Source: Geothermobacter hydrogeniphilus
Lineage (GTDB): Bacteria; Desulfobacterota; Desulfuromonadia; Desulfuromonadales; Geothermobacteraceae
Assembly: GCF_002898515.1 (NCBI RefSeq)
Contig: NZ_PPFX01000001.1
Coordinates: 124,001-188,000 of the forward strand
Direction of reading: 5' to 3'
Length of the DNA: 64,000 bases
Shown: one piece after another, positions 47,980 to 56,746 of the stretch
Numbering within the stretch: the stretch's first letter is position 1
How the letters are laid out: every line of letters starts with the position of its first letter
Program-made: the position numbers and the translations under genes
Notes under the pieces: generated by a model
Databases searched by the model: none
The model's input: the letters and a program-made list of their open reading frames with translations, nothing else
Told to the model about the DNA's origin: nothing

Positions 47980-48750
47980 ATGAAAGCTTCGATCCTGTTG
48001 CTGGTTTCGTTGTTGCTGCTGCCCCTCGCCGGCACTGCCGACGCCGCGAGTATCGGTCTGCGTGACGTCATCCAGACTCTGGAGCGCCCCTTCCAGGACA
48101 CCACCCCCGCGGCGGAGAGAATCCAGGATTTTCAGGGTGAATTTTTCCAGGAATCGCGTATCGCCTCACTGGAACAGATGCAGCGCGGCCGGGGGGATGT
48201 CGCGGTGCGTTTTGACCGCAGCCGGACCCGCAGGGTGCCGCTGACCATGTTCCGTTGGGAATACCGTCAGCCGACCACCCAGGAGATTGTCTCCGACGGC
48301 AAGACCATGTACGTCTATCTGCCGGAGAATCGCCAGGTGATCCAGTCGAATATCGAGTTCTCGAGCCAGGCCGGAGTCGATGACCCGATGACCTTTCTGA
48401 CCGGTCTCGGCAACCTGTCCCGTGATTTTCGGATCAGTTGGGGGACGCCCAACCGTGATATCGACGGCAATTACATCCTCAAGCTGCGGCCGCGGCGGGT
48501 CTCGTCGCTGATCCGCGAGATGCTGCTGGTGGTCGACCGGCGGGCGGTCACCGAGTTTGTCCAGGAGGGCAGGACCGGACGTCGTTTCCCGATTTTGTCT
48601 TCGACCGTGACCGATCCCAACGACAATACCACCACCATTGAATTTCGTCAGCTGCAGGTCAACCGCGGCATCTCCGCGGCCCGTTTCCATTTCATTCTCC
48701 CGGCGGGGGTGGAGGTGGTGAGGCCGACAGGCAAAGAAATGGGCTTTTAA
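47980..48750 (+). CDS. lolA: Outer-membrane lipoprotein carrier protein LolA
   Basis: A 256-residue periplasmic protein with a signal peptide (residues 1-24). The half-barrel pattern is visible: IQDFQGEFFQES, a basic strand, FRWEYRQPTTQEIVSDGKTMYVYLPENRQ, and the C-terminal region of hydrophobic strands. It shuttles lipoproteins from LolCDE to LolB. ATG 47980 has AAAGGAG. It lies 42 bases after cheD in the same direction, so it may share the transcript, although it has no functional link to chemotaxis. Confidence 0.85.
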   Translation: MKASILLLVSLLLLPLAGTADAASIGLRDVIQTLERPFQDTTPAAERIQDFQGEFFQESRIASLEQMQRGRGDVAVRFDRSRTRRVPLTMFRWEYRQPTTQEIVSDGKTMYVYLPENRQVIQSNIEFSSQAGVDDPMTFLTGLGNLSRDFRISWGTPNRDIDGNYILKLRPRRVSSLIREMLLVVDRRAVTEFVQEGRTGRRFPILSSTVTDPNDNTTTIEFRQLQVNRGISAARFHFILPAGVEVVRPTGKEMGF

Positions 48751-48753
48751 GTA

Positions 48754-49031
48754 CGAGGGCGGCCGATACGCACCCGTCTGCGGCGTTGCGCTCAGCCTTC
48801 AATCCTCGATGTAGCTGCCGCTACACCTGCGGTTTCAGTCTTCGCGCGCCTTGCATGCGGGCACGTCTCGACCGCCTTCAACGGTAGTGCTGGGGGCGGC
48901 CGATACGCACCCGCCTGCTGCGTTGCACTCAGCCTTCAATCCTCGACGTAGCTGCCGCTACGCCTGTGGTTTCAGTCTTCGCGCGCCTTGCATCCAGGCA
49001 CGTCTCGGCCGCCTTGTGACGGTAGTGCTGG
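48754..49031. repeat. Two tandem copies of a palindromic dispersed repeat
   Basis: Two copies of about 140 bp (48754-48893 and 48894-49031), each running from GAGGGCGGCCGATACGCACC or GGGGCGGCC to CGNCCGCCTT...GGTAGTGCTGGGG. The core is GTAGCTGCCGCTAC, and the inner ends are CTGCTGCGTTGC and GCCTTGCAT. The unit is repeated at 49294, 57775, 58160, 58243, 60242 and 60627. The gene-free interval 48751-49597 holds these copies, a decayed hairpin block and a terminator. Confidence 0.85.
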
Positions 49032-49119
49032 GGAGGCGTCTTTAAGGTCCTATCTATCCTTGACGGGGTTTTTTCAGGCTCCCCTGTGTACCCCGTTTGT
49101 TTGCCCCCTGCGTAGCTAG

Positions 49120-49290
49120 GTTCACGTACCATCACTGCCGGGCGTGGCTACGGGAGCGCCGCGGGTTTCGCAAACTGCAAAGCTGGCAAAGGGTAGTGTC
49201 CATGCCCGCCGCAGGCGAAAGCTCTTTCTGCTTACTCTTGCGAGCAGGCAAGAGTAAGGCGGAGAGCGGGGCCGCGACCCCGCGGTTTTT
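49120..49290. repeat. Degenerate copy of the CTTCCTTTTCTTG-type hairpin repeat
   Basis: CTTACTCTTG (49231-49240) and CAAGAGTAAG (49249-49258) form a perfect 10-bp stem in a context (GAAAGCTCTTTCTGCTTAC ... AAGGCGGAGAGCGGGGCC) paralleling the 13-bp hairpins at 58100-58131 and 60568-60599. It is embedded between copies of the GGGCGGCC repeat, in the same order as in those composite repeats. Confidence 0.55.
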
Positions 49291-49293
49291 ACT

Positions 49294-49438
49294 GCGAGGG
49301 CGGCCGATATCCGCACATCTGCTGCGTTATCCTCGGTCTTCAATCCTCGACGTAGCTGCCGCTACGCCTGTGGTTTCAGCCCTCGGGTGCCTTGCATCTG
49401 TACGAATCTCGGCCGCCTCGAAGCGGTGGTGTTGGGGG
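49294..49438. repeat. Third local copy of the GGGCGGCC palindromic repeat
   Basis: Begins GCGAGGGCGGCCGATATCCG and contains CATCTGCTGCGTTAT, the core GTAGCTGCCGCTAC, GTGCCTTGCATCTGTACG and GGCCGCCTCGAAGCGG. Same unit as at 48754, slightly more diverged at the ends. Confidence 0.85.
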
Positions 49439-49511
49439 CGGGTGTCTTCCCGCCTTCAATGGTGCCGGAGGGGCTGAAGGTCGTTTCAAAACAGCCCGAT
49501 AACTCAATCCG

Positions 49512-49541
49512 CGTCCCGGAGCTTTCATCCGGGGCGTTTTT
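49512..49541 (+). terminator. Intrinsic terminator in repeat-rich gap
   Basis: CGTCCCGGA pairs with TCCGGGGCG (9 bp, one G-T wobble) around GCTTTCA, followed by TTTTT. It is oriented to stop plus-strand transcription before yajQ. The nearest plus-strand gene upstream is lolA, 760 bases away across the repeats. Confidence 0.75.
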
Positions 49542-49597
49542 GTGTTATAAGGCACCGATTCAGGGAGCTTTTTGCTTCCGTAACCGGAGGGATGAAC

Positions 49598-50083
49598 GTG
49601 CCGAGTTTCGATATTGTTTCCAAGGTCGACCTGCAGGAGGTCGACAACGCCGTCAACCAGACCCGTAAAGAAATCGCTCAGCGCTACGATTTCAAGGGGA
49701 CGGTCAACGAAATCGACCTGAACGAGGGTCAGATCACCATCCTTGCCGCCGACGATTACAAGTTGCAGGCGGTCAGCGACATCCTCAAGGGCAAACTGGC
49801 TCGCCGCCAGGTTTCGGCCAAGAGCCTCGACTTCGGCAAAAAGGAGCCGGCCTCGGGCGGTGCGGTGCGCCAGCATGTCAGCATCATCCAGGGGGTTTCC
49901 AAGGAGAAGGGCAAGGAACTGGTCAAGGCGATCAAGGCCACCAAGCTCAAGGTCCAGGCGCAGATCATGGAGGACCAGGTGCGGGTGAGCGGCAAGAAGA
50001 TCGACGACCTGCAGGACGTCATCCAGGCTCTGAAGTCGCAGGATTTCGGTCTCGACCTGCAGTTTGTCAACATGCGTTCGTAA
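49598..50083 (+). CDS. yajQ: YajQ family nucleotide-binding protein
   Basis: A 161-residue protein of two ferredoxin-like halves. [20 protein letters not shown] and RYDFKGT at the start, [12 protein letters not shown] at the end: full-length YajQ. Family members bind nucleotides, and some bind cyclic-di-GMP and regulate transcription. GTG 49598 is chosen as the start because GGAGG lies 7 bases upstream and family members begin M-P-S-F-D; an ATG two codons earlier is too close to the ribosome-binding site. Confidence 0.93.
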   Translation: MPSFDIVSKVDLQEVDNAVNQTRKEIAQRYDFKGTVNEIDLNEGQITILAADDYKLQAVSDILKGKLARRQVSAKSLDFGKKEPASGGAVRQHVSIIQGVSKEKGKELVKAIKATKLKVQAQIMEDQVRVSGKKIDDLQDVIQALKSQDFGLDLQFVNMRS

Positions 50084-50173
50084 CCGAACGGGTCAGGAGG
50101 CTGCGGCTGGTGGCAAGAGGATTTTCCTCGTGCCTCGTGCTTCGCGCCTCGTGCCTGTTCACCTAAGGTGCAC

Positions 50174-51514
50174 ATGACATATAAAGTTTCCCTGGTCAGC
50201 CTTGGCTGCCCGAAAAACCTGGTCGATGCCGAAGTGATGCTCGGCCATCTGCCCGCCGAGCGTTTCCAGATCGTGACCGATGAGGCCAAGGCCGACATCA
50301 TCATCGTCAATACCTGCTCGTTCATCCAGGATGCCAAGGAAGAGTCGATCCAGACCATTCTCGAGGTGGCCGATTACAAGCAGACCGGCAACTGCAGGCT
50401 GCTGGCGGTGACCGGTTGTCTGCCGCAGCGTTACCGCGACGAGCTGGCCGCGGAGCTGCCTGAGGTCGATCTGTTCATGGGCACCGGTGACGCGCCGCGG
50501 ATTGTCGAGCTGCTCGACAGGGCCCTTGGTGACGGGGAGCGGGTCGAGGCTGTCGGCCTGCCGGACTTTCTCTATGACCATGCCACCCCGCGGGTCAAGT
50601 CATCCCCGCACTATTCAGCTTACGTCAAGATCGCCGAGGGTTGCGCCAACCACTGCTCCTATTGCGTGATCCCCCGCCTGCGCGGCACCCTGCGTTCACG
50701 GGCCGTCCCTTCGGTGGTCGAGGAGGTCCGGCGCCTGGTTTCCCAGGGGGTCAAGGAGATCAACCTGATCGCCCAGGATGTGACCGCCTTCGGCGCCGAG
50801 CGCGAGGATGGCGTCCGGTTGGTCGACCTGCTGCGGGAACTGGTCGCCATCGAGGATCTGCAATGGCTGCGGCTGCTCTACGCCTATCCCGACGGCATCG
50901 ATGACGAACTGCTCGATCTGATCGCCGGCGAAGAGAAAATCTGCAAGTACATCGATATCCCCCTGCAGCACATCGATGACGCCATTCTCGCTCACATGAA
51001 CCGCCGCATAGACGAGCAGGGAACCCGGGCCCTGATCGAGCGTATCCGGCAGCGGGTTCCCGGGGTGACGCTGCGCACATCGTTCATCGTCGGTTTCCCC
51101 GGGGAAACCCAGGAGCAGTTCGACAAGCTGCTGGCCTACGTGCGGGAGGGGCATTTCGAGCGGGTCGGGGTGTTCCGCTATTCACGTGAAGAGGGGACGC
51201 CGGCGGCGGCATTGCCGGATCAGGTTCCCGAGCGGACCAAGAAATCGCGCTACAGCAAGCTGATGAAGGCCCAGGCGCGGGTCTCCTTCCGTCGCAACCG
51301 GGAGCTGGTCGGCCGGATTGAGCCGGTGCTGATCGAGGGCTACAGCGAGGAAACCGACCTGCTGCTGCAGGGGCGCAGTGTGCGCCAGGCCCCCGATGTC
51401 GACGGCATGGTCTATATCACCGACGGCCAGGCCAATGTCGGCGATATCGTCCCGTTGCGCATAACCGACTCCTCCGAATACGATCTGATCGGTGAAATCG
51501 TCGACGCTGAGTGA
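50174..51514 (+). CDS. rimO: Ribosomal protein S12 methylthiotransferase RimO
   Basis: Radical-SAM enzyme that methylthiolates an aspartate of ribosomal protein S12. The 446-residue protein has the MTTase N-terminal domain ([20 protein letters not shown]), the radical SAM cluster [11 protein letters not shown], and a C-terminal TRAM domain. S12-specific features ([11 protein letters not shown]) distinguish it from MiaB. ATG 50174 is preferred to GTG 50168 on domain start. Its end overlaps apbE by 23 bases. Confidence 0.95.
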   Translation: MTYKVSLVSLGCPKNLVDAEVMLGHLPAERFQIVTDEAKADIIIVNTCSFIQDAKEESIQTILEVADYKQTGNCRLLAVTGCLPQRYRDELAAELPEVDLFMGTGDAPRIVELLDRALGDGERVEAVGLPDFLYDHATPRVKSSPHYSAYVKIAEGCANHCSYCVIPRLRGTLRSRAVPSVVEEVRRLVSQGVKEINLIAQDVTAFGAEREDGVRLVDLLRELVAIEDLQWLRLLYAYPDGIDDELLDLIAGEEKICKYIDIPLQHIDDAILAHMNRRIDEQGTRALIERIRQRVPGVTLRTSFIVGFPGETQEQFDKLLAYVREGHFERVGVFRYSREEGTPAAALPDQVPERTKKSRYSKLMKAQARVSFRRNRELVGRIEPVLIEGYSEETDLLLQGRSVRQAPDVDGMVYITDGQANVGDIVPLRITDSSEYDLIGEIVDAE

Positions 51515-52523
51515 CAGCATCCTGTTGCGTGTTCCGACCTTGTTGAGGTCGGGCTGCGTTCTTCTTTGCCTCCTGCTGTTCCTGCTGCCGGCGGCCTGCC
51601 GGCAAAGCGACCCGCCGCCCCTGCAGCGGACCGAACTGCTGATGGGCACGGTGGTGGAAATCACCCTGCTGCAGTCGGGTCCGAAGGCCGAGGCGGCGCT
51701 GCGCGATGCTTTTGCCGAAATGCGCCGCATCGAACAGCTGATGTCGCCGCAGCTGCCGACCAGCGATCTGGCACGCCTCGCCGCCGTTCCGCGGGGGGCC
51801 GAAGTCAGCGCCGAGACTCTGGCGTTGCTGCGTCGTTCCATCGAACTGAACCATCTCAGCGGCGGTGCCTTTGATCCCACCCTGGGGCGCGTCAAGCGGC
51901 TCTGGGACATCGAGGGGGACAAGCCGCACGTTGCCACGGCTGCCGAGCTGCGCAAGGCCCTGCGGCAGTGCGGTGTCGACAAGCTGCGGATCGAGGGGAA
52001 CCGGGTGATCAAGCTGGCGCCGAAGCTGGAGATCGATTTCGGCGGTATCGCCAAGGGTTACGCGGTCGATCGGGCCGGGGCGGTGCTGCGCCGGGCCGGT
52101 ATCCGCCATGCCTCGATCAATGCCGGTGGCGACCTGCTGCTGATCGGTGATCGCCGGGGGCGACCCTGGCGGATCGGCGTCCAGGACCCGCGGAAACCGG
52201 GTGCGGTGCTGGCGGTGATTGCCGCGGCCGACGAAGCGGTGGTCACCTCGGGGGACTATGAGCGATTCTTCGAGGTTGACGGGGTGCGCTACCATCACCT
52301 GTTTGATCCGGCGACCGGGCGACCGTCACGGCGCAGCCGCAGCGTGACGGTGGTGGCGTCCGATGCCGCCACCGCCGACGCCCTGGCCACGGCCGCCTTT
52401 ATTCTTGGTCCCGAGGCCGGCAGTCGCCTGTTGCGGCAACAGGGTGTCGAGGGCATCCTCATTGGCGCGGACGGCACCCCGCTGGTGACGCCGGGGCTGA
52501 AGGACCGGGTGACATGGCGCTGA
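51492..52523 (+). CDS. apbE: FAD:protein FMN transferase (ApbE)
   Basis: A 343-residue exported lipoprotein: hydrophobic N terminus ending in the lipobox LLPAAC. Conserved ApbE motifs are [46 protein letters not shown] and [11 protein letters not shown]. It transfers FMN from FAD to Ser/Thr of extracytoplasmic proteins such as NqrBC/RnfDG or flavoproteins of electron transfer. GTG 51492 lies within the rimO 3' end, and no in-frame ATG precedes the signal. It is coupled to the NusG-II gene (10-base overlap). Confidence 0.93.
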   Translation: MKSSTLSDSILLRVPTLLRSGCVLLCLLLFLLPAACRQSDPPPLQRTELLMGTVVEITLLQSGPKAEAALRDAFAEMRRIEQLMSPQLPTSDLARLAAVPRGAEVSAETLALLRRSIELNHLSGGAFDPTLGRVKRLWDIEGDKPHVATAAELRKALRQCGVDKLRIEGNRVIKLAPKLEIDFGGIAKGYAVDRAGAVLRRAGIRHASINAGGDLLLIGDRRGRPWRIGVQDPRKPGAVLAVIAAADEAVVTSGDYERFFEVDGVRYHHLFDPATGRPSRRSRSVTVVASDAATADALATAAFILGPEAGSRLLRQQGVEGILIGADGTPLVTPGLKDRVTWR

Positions 52524-52909
52524 AGGCGCTCTGGCGGCGGATGACACCGCTTGACCGGATGCTGTTGTGCGGTCTGCTCGGGTTTGCGCTGCTGCTCTGC
52601 GTGCTGGTTTTCCGGCTGCCGGGCGGCAGCCGGCTGGTGGTGGAGCGGGACGACCGCATCATCTACCGCGCGCCCCTGGACCGGGACCGGCGGATGCGGC
52701 TCGCCGGGCCGCTGGGAGAGACCCTGGCGGTGATCGAAAACGGGACCGTGCGGGTGCTTGCATCCCCCTGTCGCCACAAGGTCTGTATCGGTATGGGAAG
52801 GATCAGCCGCAGCGGCGAGTGGCTGGCCTGCGTGCCCAACCATCTGCTGCTGCGCATCGAGGGCGGCAGGTCGTCGGCGGAGGATGGCTATGACCTCATC
52901 AGTCGTTGA
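52514..52909 (+). CDS. NusG domain II-containing membrane-anchored protein
   Basis: 131 residues: one N-terminal transmembrane helix (MLLCGLLGFALLLCVLVF), then a small beta domain with GTVRVLASPCRHKVCIGMG and SGEWLACVPNHLLLRI. The paired cysteines (SPCRHKVC, LAC) are typical of the NusG domain II family, commonly encoded between apbE and a Gx transporter. The function is unknown; the location is probably the outer face of the membrane. Both flanking genes overlap it. Confidence 0.88.
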   Translation: MALKALWRRMTPLDRMLLCGLLGFALLLCVLVFRLPGGSRLVVERDDRIIYRAPLDRDRRMRLAGPLGETLAVIENGTVRVLASPCRHKVCIGMGRISRSGEWLACVPNHLLLRIEGGRSSAEDGYDLISR

Positions 52910-53480
52910 TCCGCGGGAACTGGCCCGTTGCCGGCGGCAGATTTTCCTTTCTCTCTTCATCGCCCTGGCGGTCGCGCTCAACACCCTGGAGTTCATGCTG
53001 CCGTCGCCGGCCCCCTGGTTCCGGCTCGGTTTCGCCAATATCCTCACCCTGGTCGCGCTCTACCTGTTCGGCGGCCGTGCCGCCTGGACGGTTGCCCTGG
53101 CCCGGATCCTGGTGGGAGCGCTGCTGCTCGGCCGGTTGTTCTCGCCGGGATTCTTTCTCTCTTTCGGTGGCGGGATCCTGGCGACGGCGATGATGACCGG
53201 GGCGCGTCGCCTGGCCGGAGAACGGCTCGGGCCGATCGGCGCCTCCCTGCTCGGCGCCGCCGGGCACGCGACCGGTCAGCTGCTGGTCGCCTGGCTGCTG
53301 CTGGTGCGTCATGCCGGGCTCTGGACGCTCTACCCGCCGCTGCTGCTGTTTGCTCTCGGCGCGGGTTTGCTGAACGGCATTGTCGCCGATGTGCTGCTCG
53401 GCACGCTGCGGCGTCACCCGGCGTTTGCGCGCGGAACGACGGATCAGGTCGGCGGGGACGTCTCGCCGTCCGGGGAATGA
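52890..53480 (+). CDS. Gx transporter family protein
   Basis: A 196-residue membrane protein with five to six helices (LSLFIALAVALNTLEFML, LGFANILTLVALYLFGG, LARILVGALLLGRLF, FALGAGLLNGIVADVLLG). It belongs to the Gx/heptaprenyl-diphosphate synthase component I family, related to ECF S-components. Start ATG 52890 has GGAGG at 7 bases; ATG 52884 is too close to it. Together with apbE and NusG-II it suggests moving a flavin or similar cofactor across the membrane (inference). Confidence 0.85.
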   Translation: MTSSVVDPRELARCRRQIFLSLFIALAVALNTLEFMLPSPAPWFRLGFANILTLVALYLFGGRAAWTVALARILVGALLLGRLFSPGFFLSFGGGILATAMMTGARRLAGERLGPIGASLLGAAGHATGQLLVAWLLLVRHAGLWTLYPPLLLFALGAGLLNGIVADVLLGTLRRHPAFARGTTDQVGGDVSPSGE

Positions 53481-53538
53481 TCTGCTATGATGCTGAAGAC
53501 CGTCTGATCAACCCGAACCGTCCGTTGGGATTTTGCTG

Positions 53539-54033
53539 ATGAAACGTCTTGCCTCTTTGCTGTTGCTGCTGCTGAGTGCCTGCGCGCCCTCCGGGCCGGC
53601 GCCGGAGCGCACCGGTACGTCGTTGCCGCCGCCCGAACTGACTCAACAGTTGCGGACCCTGCCCGGGGCGATAGTCAGTGACGGATCGTTGCCGACCATC
53701 AGTTATCCGGAGCAGAGCCTGTTCGCACCGGCGGCGGTGATGCCGCAGGTCGGCAGCGAGGCGCTGCTCGATCCGCTGGTCGAGATGCTGCGCAGCCGCA
53801 ATGACCGGCATTGGCAGGCGACGGTGAGGGCGGTCAGCGCCTACGGGGGGGAGTATGACCAGCGCCTGGCCGCAGGCCGGGCGCGGTTGCTGGAGCGTTA
53901 TTTCATCGCCCGCGGACTGGCGCCGGGACAGGTGACTTTCACCGCTGTCGGCGAGGCGGGAACTCCCTTTGAACTGCGCCTGCTGCCGGTTCAGTCGCCG
54001 AGTCCGGCCAGCTCTTCCGGCGAGAAGGAGTAG
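53539..54033 (+). CDS. OmpA-like C-terminal domain lipoprotein
   Basis: A 164-residue lipoprotein (signal KRLASLLLLLLSAC, C15 after ATG 53539). The C-terminal half, VRAVSAYGGEYDQRLAAGRARLLERYFIARG in outline, resembles the peptidoglycan-binding OmpA fold with its repeated R-A-x-x-L helix, though the conserved aspartate is not clear. It lies 58 bases after the Gx gene and converges with hslO, overlapping it by 43 bases. Confidence 0.65.
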   Translation: MKRLASLLLLLLSACAPSGPAPERTGTSLPPPELTQQLRTLPGAIVSDGSLPTISYPEQSLFAPAAVMPQVGSEALLDPLVEMLRSRNDRHWQATVRAVSAYGGEYDQRLAAGRARLLERYFIARGLAPGQVTFTAVGEAGTPFELRLLPVQSPSPASSSGEKE

Positions 54034-54863
54034 GTTTTCCGGCAATATTCGCAGGTGATGGTGGTCGGCTCGTCCCGGGCGGCCAGTTCCCGCCGGTCCT
54101 CTTCCGGCAGCCCCCGCAGCATGGTGGTCACCCGCGGCAGGCTGCAGTTGCAGCGGAAACGCAGTTCGCAGCGGCCGAGGGTGTGATAGGGGATATCCCG
54201 CAGCGCCTGGTCGAGAACCTGTTCCGGGGTTCGGCCGGACTGCAGCAGCGCGGTGATCGGCGGCAGGGCGTTCAGGGTTTGTTCCAGTTTTTCCAGGGTC
54301 GCGTCCGGACAGCCGGGCAGGGCCTGGATGAGAAAGCCGCCGGCGGCCTCGACCCGGCCTTCGGCATCAAGCAGCACGCCGACCGCGACTGCCGAGGGAA
54401 CCTGCTCGGAGCTGGTCAGGTAGAAGGCGATATCCTCACCGACCTCGCTGGTCTGCAACTGCACCATGCTGCGATAGGGTTCCTTGAGGCCGAGATCCTT
54501 GATCACGTGCAGGAATCCGGCCTTGCCGATGGCCCGGGCCACGGCTGAACTGCCATCCTCCGGGGGAGGGCCGGAAAGCGGATTGGCGATCGAGGCGCGC
54601 AGGCTGCCGTCGGCATCGGTCTCGGCGTGCAGTTTGCGCAGCGGACCGTTTCCCTCCATCATCAGCGCCAGTCGTTCCCGGTTCTTGAGCAGGGCGCCCA
54701 TCAGGGCGGTGCCGGTGGCCAGGCGGCCGAGGGCGATGGTGGCGACCGGGTCGGTCTGCTGCAGGACGCGGATCTCCTCGATGATGCCGGTGGTTTCAGC
54801 GGCCATGCCGCGCAGGGTGCCGTCATCACTGAGAATTCGTATCAGCTGGTTTTTTTCGGGCAT
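53991..54863 (-). CDS. hslO: Redox-regulated chaperone Hsp33
   Basis: 290 residues. The C-terminal redox switch has the four zinc cysteines as CNC (FRCNCSLPR) and CEYC (ITCEYCRKTY). Under oxidative stress zinc is released, disulfides form and the protein becomes a holdase. The N-terminal domain shows RILSDDGTLRGMA and ATGTALMGALL. It is the only minus-strand gene in this stretch, and its last 43 bases overlap the lipoprotein gene on the other strand. Confidence 0.95.
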   Translation of the reverse strand: MPEKNQLIRILSDDGTLRGMAAETTGIIEEIRVLQQTDPVATIALGRLATGTALMGALLKNRERLALMMEGNGPLRKLHAETDADGSLRASIANPLSGPPPEDGSSAVARAIGKAGFLHVIKDLGLKEPYRSMVQLQTSEVGEDIAFYLTSSEQVPSAVAVGVLLDAEGRVEAAGGFLIQALPGCPDATLEKLEQTLNALPPITALLQSGRTPEQVLDQALRDIPYHTLGRCELRFRCNCSLPRVTTMLRGLPEEDRRELAARDEPTTITCEYCRKTYSFSPEELAGLGD

Positions 54864-54945
54864 GGTCGAAGGTCCTTTGGTGAATTGGACCCCGATTAAA
54901 GCATAAATTCGCGAGGATGAAAATGGATCGGAGTGGTTTGCAACT

Positions 54946-56541
54946 GTGAACGACTGGACTCAATTCCTTCCCTGGCTGGCGCCGCCGCTGCTCGGGGCGC
55001 TGATCGGCTACGTCACCAACTATGTCGCCATCCGCATGCTCTTCCGCCCCCTGCGTCCCTGGCGGGTGTTCGGTCTGCGGGTGCCGCTGACGCCGGGGAT
55101 TATCCCCGCCAAGCGGGCGGAACTGGCGGTCCGTATGGGCGAAACGGTCGGCAGTCACCTGTTGACCGCCGATGATGTCGGCGCGGTCCTCGGGCGCGAT
55201 TCCTTCCGCCGTGAACTGCGCGGCGCGGTGGCGGAGAAGCTCGGTTCCTTTCTCGATCGTGAACTCGGTCCGTTGGAGAGCCTGGTGCCGGAGGAATTTC
55301 GCGGCCGCTTCCGCGAACTGATCGATCTGCTGCGCTGGAAACTGCTCAACCTGATTTTCGCCTACCTGAAGTCGGAAGACTGCCGCCGGCGGCTGGAAGT
55401 CTATCTGCGGGACAGGGGGGAGGAACTGCTCGCCCGCGATCTGCAGAGCTGTCTCTCCGAAGATGGTTACCGGACGCTCTGTGAACAGCTGCGGCAGCGG
55501 ATCGACCAGCTGCTGCGCGATCCGGGGATTGAACAGGCCCTGGGACGTTTTGTTGAAGAACGCCTTGACCGGCTCTTCAGCAGCGAGCAGAGCCTGGCGG
55601 AACTGCTGCCGGAGGACCTGGTCGAGCTGCTGCTGCAGCAGCTGGAAAAGGAAGTGCCGGGACTGCTGGAAAAATTCGGCGGTCTGCTCTACGATCCCGA
55701 CTTCCGGCAACGGCTGGTGAAGAAGGCCTGTGAAGGGATCGATACCTTTCTCGACTCGCTGCAGGGTCTGGCCGGGCTGCTCTCCGGCTTCATCAACCTC
55801 GATAAGATTTACGACAGGCTGCCCGAATTTCTCGATCGGACCGGGGATGAAATCGCCCGCTGGCTGAAGGAGGAGAAGACCCAGCAACAGGTGGCGCAAA
55901 TGCTGCGTGAGCGGGTCGCGGCGATGCTGCAGCGGCCGGTGGCGAGCTATCTGGAAAACCTGCCCTACGAGAAGGTCGCCGGGGTGCGGCGCTTCGCTCG
56001 TGAACAGGCGATCGGGATGCTGCACAGTCCGAAGACCGCGGCCGCGCTCGGGCGCCTGGCCGAGAACGGTCTCGACCGGATCAAGGATCGCCCCTTCGGC
56101 GAGCTGCTGGAGCAGAACCTGCCCGCGGGTCTGCTCGATGACTGGCGGCGTGATCTGCCGCAGCGGCTGCTGAAGTGGCTCAGGTCTCCGGCGGTGCATC
56201 GGGCCATGGATGAAATCCTTCGTCGGCAGAGTGAAGAGCTGCTGCTGCAGCGACCGCTGGGCAGACTCTCGGCCCGGGTGCCGGGGGACGTGCGGGAAGA
56301 GTTGATCGACGGACTCTGCCGGCAGCTCGGTGAACTGCTGCAGCGCGAGGTGCCGCCGCTGGTCGAGACGCTCAATATCTCCCGCATGGTCGAGGAGAAG
56401 GTCAACCGGCTCGATATCCTGCAGGTCGAGGGTCTGCTGCTGTCGATCATGCAGGAGCAGTTCAAGTACATCAACCTGTTCGGCGGGCTGCTCGGGTTCC
56501 TGATCGGGCTGGCCAACCTGCTGCTGTTGCAACTCCGATAA
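54946..56541 (+). CDS. DUF445 family membrane protein
   Basis: 531 residues: an N-terminal membrane segment with the family signature GALIGYVTNYVAIRMLFRPLRP, LTPGIIPAKRAELAVRMG, then a long helical region with leucine/glutamine-rich repeats and a C-terminal transmembrane helix (LFGGLLGFLIGLANLLLLQL). DUF445 proteins resemble YheB/YjiN and are of unknown function. At 531 residues with an extended central region it is longer than YheB. Start is GTG 54946. Confidence 0.85.
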   Translation: MNDWTQFLPWLAPPLLGALIGYVTNYVAIRMLFRPLRPWRVFGLRVPLTPGIIPAKRAELAVRMGETVGSHLLTADDVGAVLGRDSFRRELRGAVAEKLGSFLDRELGPLESLVPEEFRGRFRELIDLLRWKLLNLIFAYLKSEDCRRRLEVYLRDRGEELLARDLQSCLSEDGYRTLCEQLRQRIDQLLRDPGIEQALGRFVEERLDRLFSSEQSLAELLPEDLVELLLQQLEKEVPGLLEKFGGLLYDPDFRQRLVKKACEGIDTFLDSLQGLAGLLSGFINLDKIYDRLPEFLDRTGDEIARWLKEEKTQQQVAQMLRERVAAMLQRPVASYLENLPYEKVAGVRRFAREQAIGMLHSPKTAAALGRLAENGLDRIKDRPFGELLEQNLPAGLLDDWRRDLPQRLLKWLRSPAVHRAMDEILRRQSEELLLQRPLGRLSARVPGDVREELIDGLCRQLGELLQREVPPLVETLNISRMVEEKVNRLDILQVEGLLLSIMQEQFKYINLFGGLLGFLIGLANLLLLQLR

Positions 56542-56585
56542 AAAAGGACAAATAGGAATGGGGGCCGCCAAGGGTTCCAGAAAAA

Positions 56586-56689
56586 CCTTTAACGGAGAGG
56601 CGCAGAGAGGCGGAGACGCAGAGAAACCAGAATCAGTCAGACAAAATTGCTCTCCATCTCTGCTCCTCTTCACCTCTGCGTTAAAAGGC
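56586..56689. repeat. Imperfect inverted repeat of CGCAGAG-type sequence
   Basis: CCTTTAACGGAGAGGCGCAG (from 56586) and CTCTGCGTTAAAAGG (ending 56689) form arms of about 38 bases with mismatches. GCAGAGA/TCTCTGC words recur in both. This AACGCAGAGGCGCAGAG type of intergenic repeat fills the 205-base gap between DUF445 and the permease gene. Confidence 0.6.
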
Positions 56690-56746
56690 CTTTGAGTTTC
56701 TTGGCGGAATACTTTTGAGTTTCAGTTTCAGTCGGAGGGATTTGTG

